A stretch of DNA of 64,000 bases. Origin: Streptomyces sp. R41. GTDB lineage: Bacteria; Actinomycetota; Actinomycetes; Streptomycetales; Streptomycetaceae. Location of the stretch: contig NZ_CP163443.1 of assembly GCF_041053055.1 (NCBI RefSeq), positions 5,811,001 to 5,875,000 on the forward strand, written 5' to 3'. The notes beneath the pieces are model-generated. The model had not been told where the DNA came from and did no database searches. It saw only the letters and a list, made by a program, of their open reading frames with translations. A program made the translations under genes and the position numbers. Of the stretch, positions 62,748 through 64,000 are shown piece by piece; within the stretch, counting starts at the first letter, position 1; every line of letters begins with the position of its first letter.

Positions 62748-63611
62748 GTGAGCGCTGGTGAGTCGAGCGGCTCGGTGGTGCGGCGCATGCTGCTGGGGTC
62801 ACATCTGCGGCGCCTGCGGGAGGCGCGTGGAATCACCCGGGAAGCGGCCGGTTACTCGATCCGTGCCTCCGAATCGAAGATCAGCCGCATGGAGTTGGGA
62901 CGGGTGAGCTTCAAGACGCGTGACGTCGAGGACCTGCTGACGCTGTACGGCATCACGGACGAGGTGGAGCGCACCTCCCTCGTCTCGCTCGCGAAAGAGG
63001 CCAACGTCGCGGGCTGGTGGCACAGTTACTCCGACGTCCTGCCCAGCTGGTTCCCGACCTACGTCGGCCTCGAAGGCGCGGCCCATCTGATCCGGGTCTA
63101 CGAAGTGCAGTTCGTGCACGGCCTGTTGCAGACCGAGGCGTACGCGCACGCGGTCGTCGCGCGCGGCATGAAGGGCGCGTCCGTCGCCGACATCGACCGC
63201 CGCGTGGCCCTGCGCCTGGAGCGCCAGAAGTACCTCGTATCCGAGAACGCCCCGGAGTTCCACATCGTCCTCGACGAGGCCGCGCTGCGCCGCCCGTACG
63301 GCGACCGCGAGGTGATGCGCGGACAGCTCCAGCATCTGATCGAGGTCTCGGAGCGTCCCAACGTACGGCTTCAGGTCATGCCGTTCAGCTTCGGCGGGCA
63401 CTCCGGCGAGAGCGGCTCCTTCACCATCCTGAGCTTCCCGGAGTCCGACCTGTCGGACGTCGTCTATCTGGAACAGCTGACCAGCGCGCTCTACCTGGAC
63501 AAGCGTGAGGACGTCACCCAGTACGAGAGCGCGCTGAAGCAGCTGCAACAGGACAGCCCGGGCCCTTCCGAGAGCCGCGACTTGCTGAGGGGGCTGCTCC
63601 AGCTCTCCTGA
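62748..63611 (+). CDS. XRE-family regulator with DUF5753 domain (WhiJ-like)
   Basis: 287 aa. N-terminal Cro/XRE helix-turn-helix (LRRLREARGITREAAGYSIRASESKISRMELG) at about 15-50, then DUF5753 (about 95-275; EVQFVHGLLQTEAYA, RPNVRLQVMPFSFGGH). It is the regulator partner of the DUF397 protein and probably binds the shared 31-bp element (inference). GTG 62748 has GGGAGG ten bases upstream and is preferred to TTG 62730. Confidence 0.9.
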   Translation: MSAGESSGSVVRRMLLGSHLRRLREARGITREAAGYSIRASESKISRMELGRVSFKTRDVEDLLTLYGITDEVERTSLVSLAKEANVAGWWHSYSDVLPSWFPTYVGLEGAAHLIRVYEVQFVHGLLQTEAYAHAVVARGMKGASVADIDRRVALRLERQKYLVSENAPEFHIVLDEAALRRPYGDREVMRGQLQHLIEVSERPNVRLQVMPFSFGGHSGESGSFTILSFPESDLSDVVYLEQLTSALYLDKREDVTQYESALKQLQQDSPGPSESRDLLRGLLQLS

Positions 63612-63612
63612 G

Positions 63613-63637
63613 CGCCTTCGCGCAGTCTCCGAAGGCG
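63613..63637 (+). terminator. Hairpin after the XRE regulator gene
   Basis: An 8-bp stem (CGCCTTCG / CGAAGGCG) with a nine-base loop starting two bases after the stop codon. Confidence 0.7.
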
Positions 63638-63735
63638 TCCTTCAACTCCCTTGAAACACAAGTACGATGACGCGTGATCAGACCGTGATCGGATGTCTGC
63701 TTCGGCAGCGCAGGGATTGAGGGATCGAGGAGCAC

Positions 63736-64000
63736 ATGTCGTCCTACTTCACCGACCTGGCCCAGCAGTACATCGATGGCGAGTGGCGCCCGGGCACCGG
63801 CTCCTGGGACATCATCGACTTCAATCCGTACGACGGTGAGAAGCTGGCGTCGATCACCATAGCCACGGCGGACGAGGTCGATCAGGCCTACCGCGCGGCC
63901 GAGCGCGCCCAGAAGGCATGGGGCGCGACCAACGCGTACGCCCGTCGCGCGGTCTTCGAGAAGGCCCTGCGCATCATCGAGGACCGCGAGGCCGAGATCA
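63736..64000 (+). CDS. Aldehyde dehydrogenase family protein, N-terminal part (cut by window end)
   Basis: The first 88 codons of an NAD(P)-dependent aldehyde dehydrogenase: MSSYFTDLAQQYIDGEWRPG, DFNPYDGEKLASITIATADEV, AYRAAERAQKAWG. This is the usual substrate/cofactor-domain start; catalytic Glu and Cys lie beyond the window. ATG 63736 follows GAGGAG. Substrate unknown. Confidence 0.9.
   Translation, partial: MSSYFTDLAQQYIDGEWRPGTGSWDIIDFNPYDGEKLASITIATADEVDQAYRAAERAQKAWGATNAYARRAVFEKALRIIEDREAEI

Overview
The window is high-GC actinobacterial DNA, almost certainly from a Streptomyces chromosome. Supporting signs are the codon bias, leaderless promoters, SARP, AfsR, DUF397 and XRE-DUF5753 regulators, and Zur-type ribosomal paralogues. 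Its centre, about 11.4-35.2 kb, is a complete clavulanic acid type gene cluster in the order known from Streptomyces clavuligerus: ceaS, bls, pah, cas, oat, oppA1 on +; claR and cad on -; cyp, fd, orf12, orf13 on +; orf14, oppA2, orf16, gcaS on -. CeaS, Bls, Pah and Cas make the proclavaminate/clavaminate core from arginine and glyceraldehyde-3-phosphate. Oat, the OppA proteins, the ATP-grasp GcaS, CYP/ferredoxin, Orf12 and Orf14 belong to the late steps. Cad reduces clavaldehyde to clavulanic acid. Orf13 is a putative exporter.

The left border of the cluster is unusual. A CcaR-type SARP gene (11439-12248) and a PcbR-like penicillin-binding protein gene (12506-14152) sit next to each other. 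No cephamycin C gene (pcbC, pcbAB, lat, cmc, cef) is present on either side within the window. Short direct-repeat arrays lie in front of ccaR, between cad and claR, between cad and cyp, inside claR, and at the left edge beside a truncated small ORF. The ccaR gene has no TTA codon, but bls has one at codon 41. A BLIP-type beta-lactamase inhibitory protein gene lies about 4.8 kb beyond gcaS, so a small-molecule and a protein beta-lactamase inhibitor are encoded in one neighbourhood.

Left flank (0-10.8 kb): a truncated DHA2-type MFS exporter, a carbohydrate ABC importer operon (binding protein and two permeases), a LacI-like sensor protein that lacks a DNA-binding domain, a PAS/GAF/PP2C/HATPase signalling protein, an APC amino-acid permease and a Tat-exported metallo-beta-lactamase-fold protein.

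Right flank (35.3-64 kb): a small membrane protein, a very large secreted propeller/lysozyme-like/SGNH-hydrolase protein, BLIP, a lipoprotein, a DUF3052 protein, a family-2 glycosyltransferase, an AfsR-like regulator, a PolA-type DNA polymerase, a Clp-N/HTH protein with a strong leaderless promoter, an ABC transporter with an apparently frameshifted permease, and DUF2786, DUF4232 and FUSC proteins. Next come the zinc-independent ribosomal proteins S14, L28, L33, L31 and S18 with a CobW-like protein behind a Zur-like box, a glyoxalase/ArsR/SRPBCC operon, a WhiJ-type locus (DUF397, anti-sigma ATPase, XRE regulator), and the start of an aldehyde dehydrogenase gene cut by the window end. I saw no tRNA, rRNA, CRISPR array, transposase or integrase.
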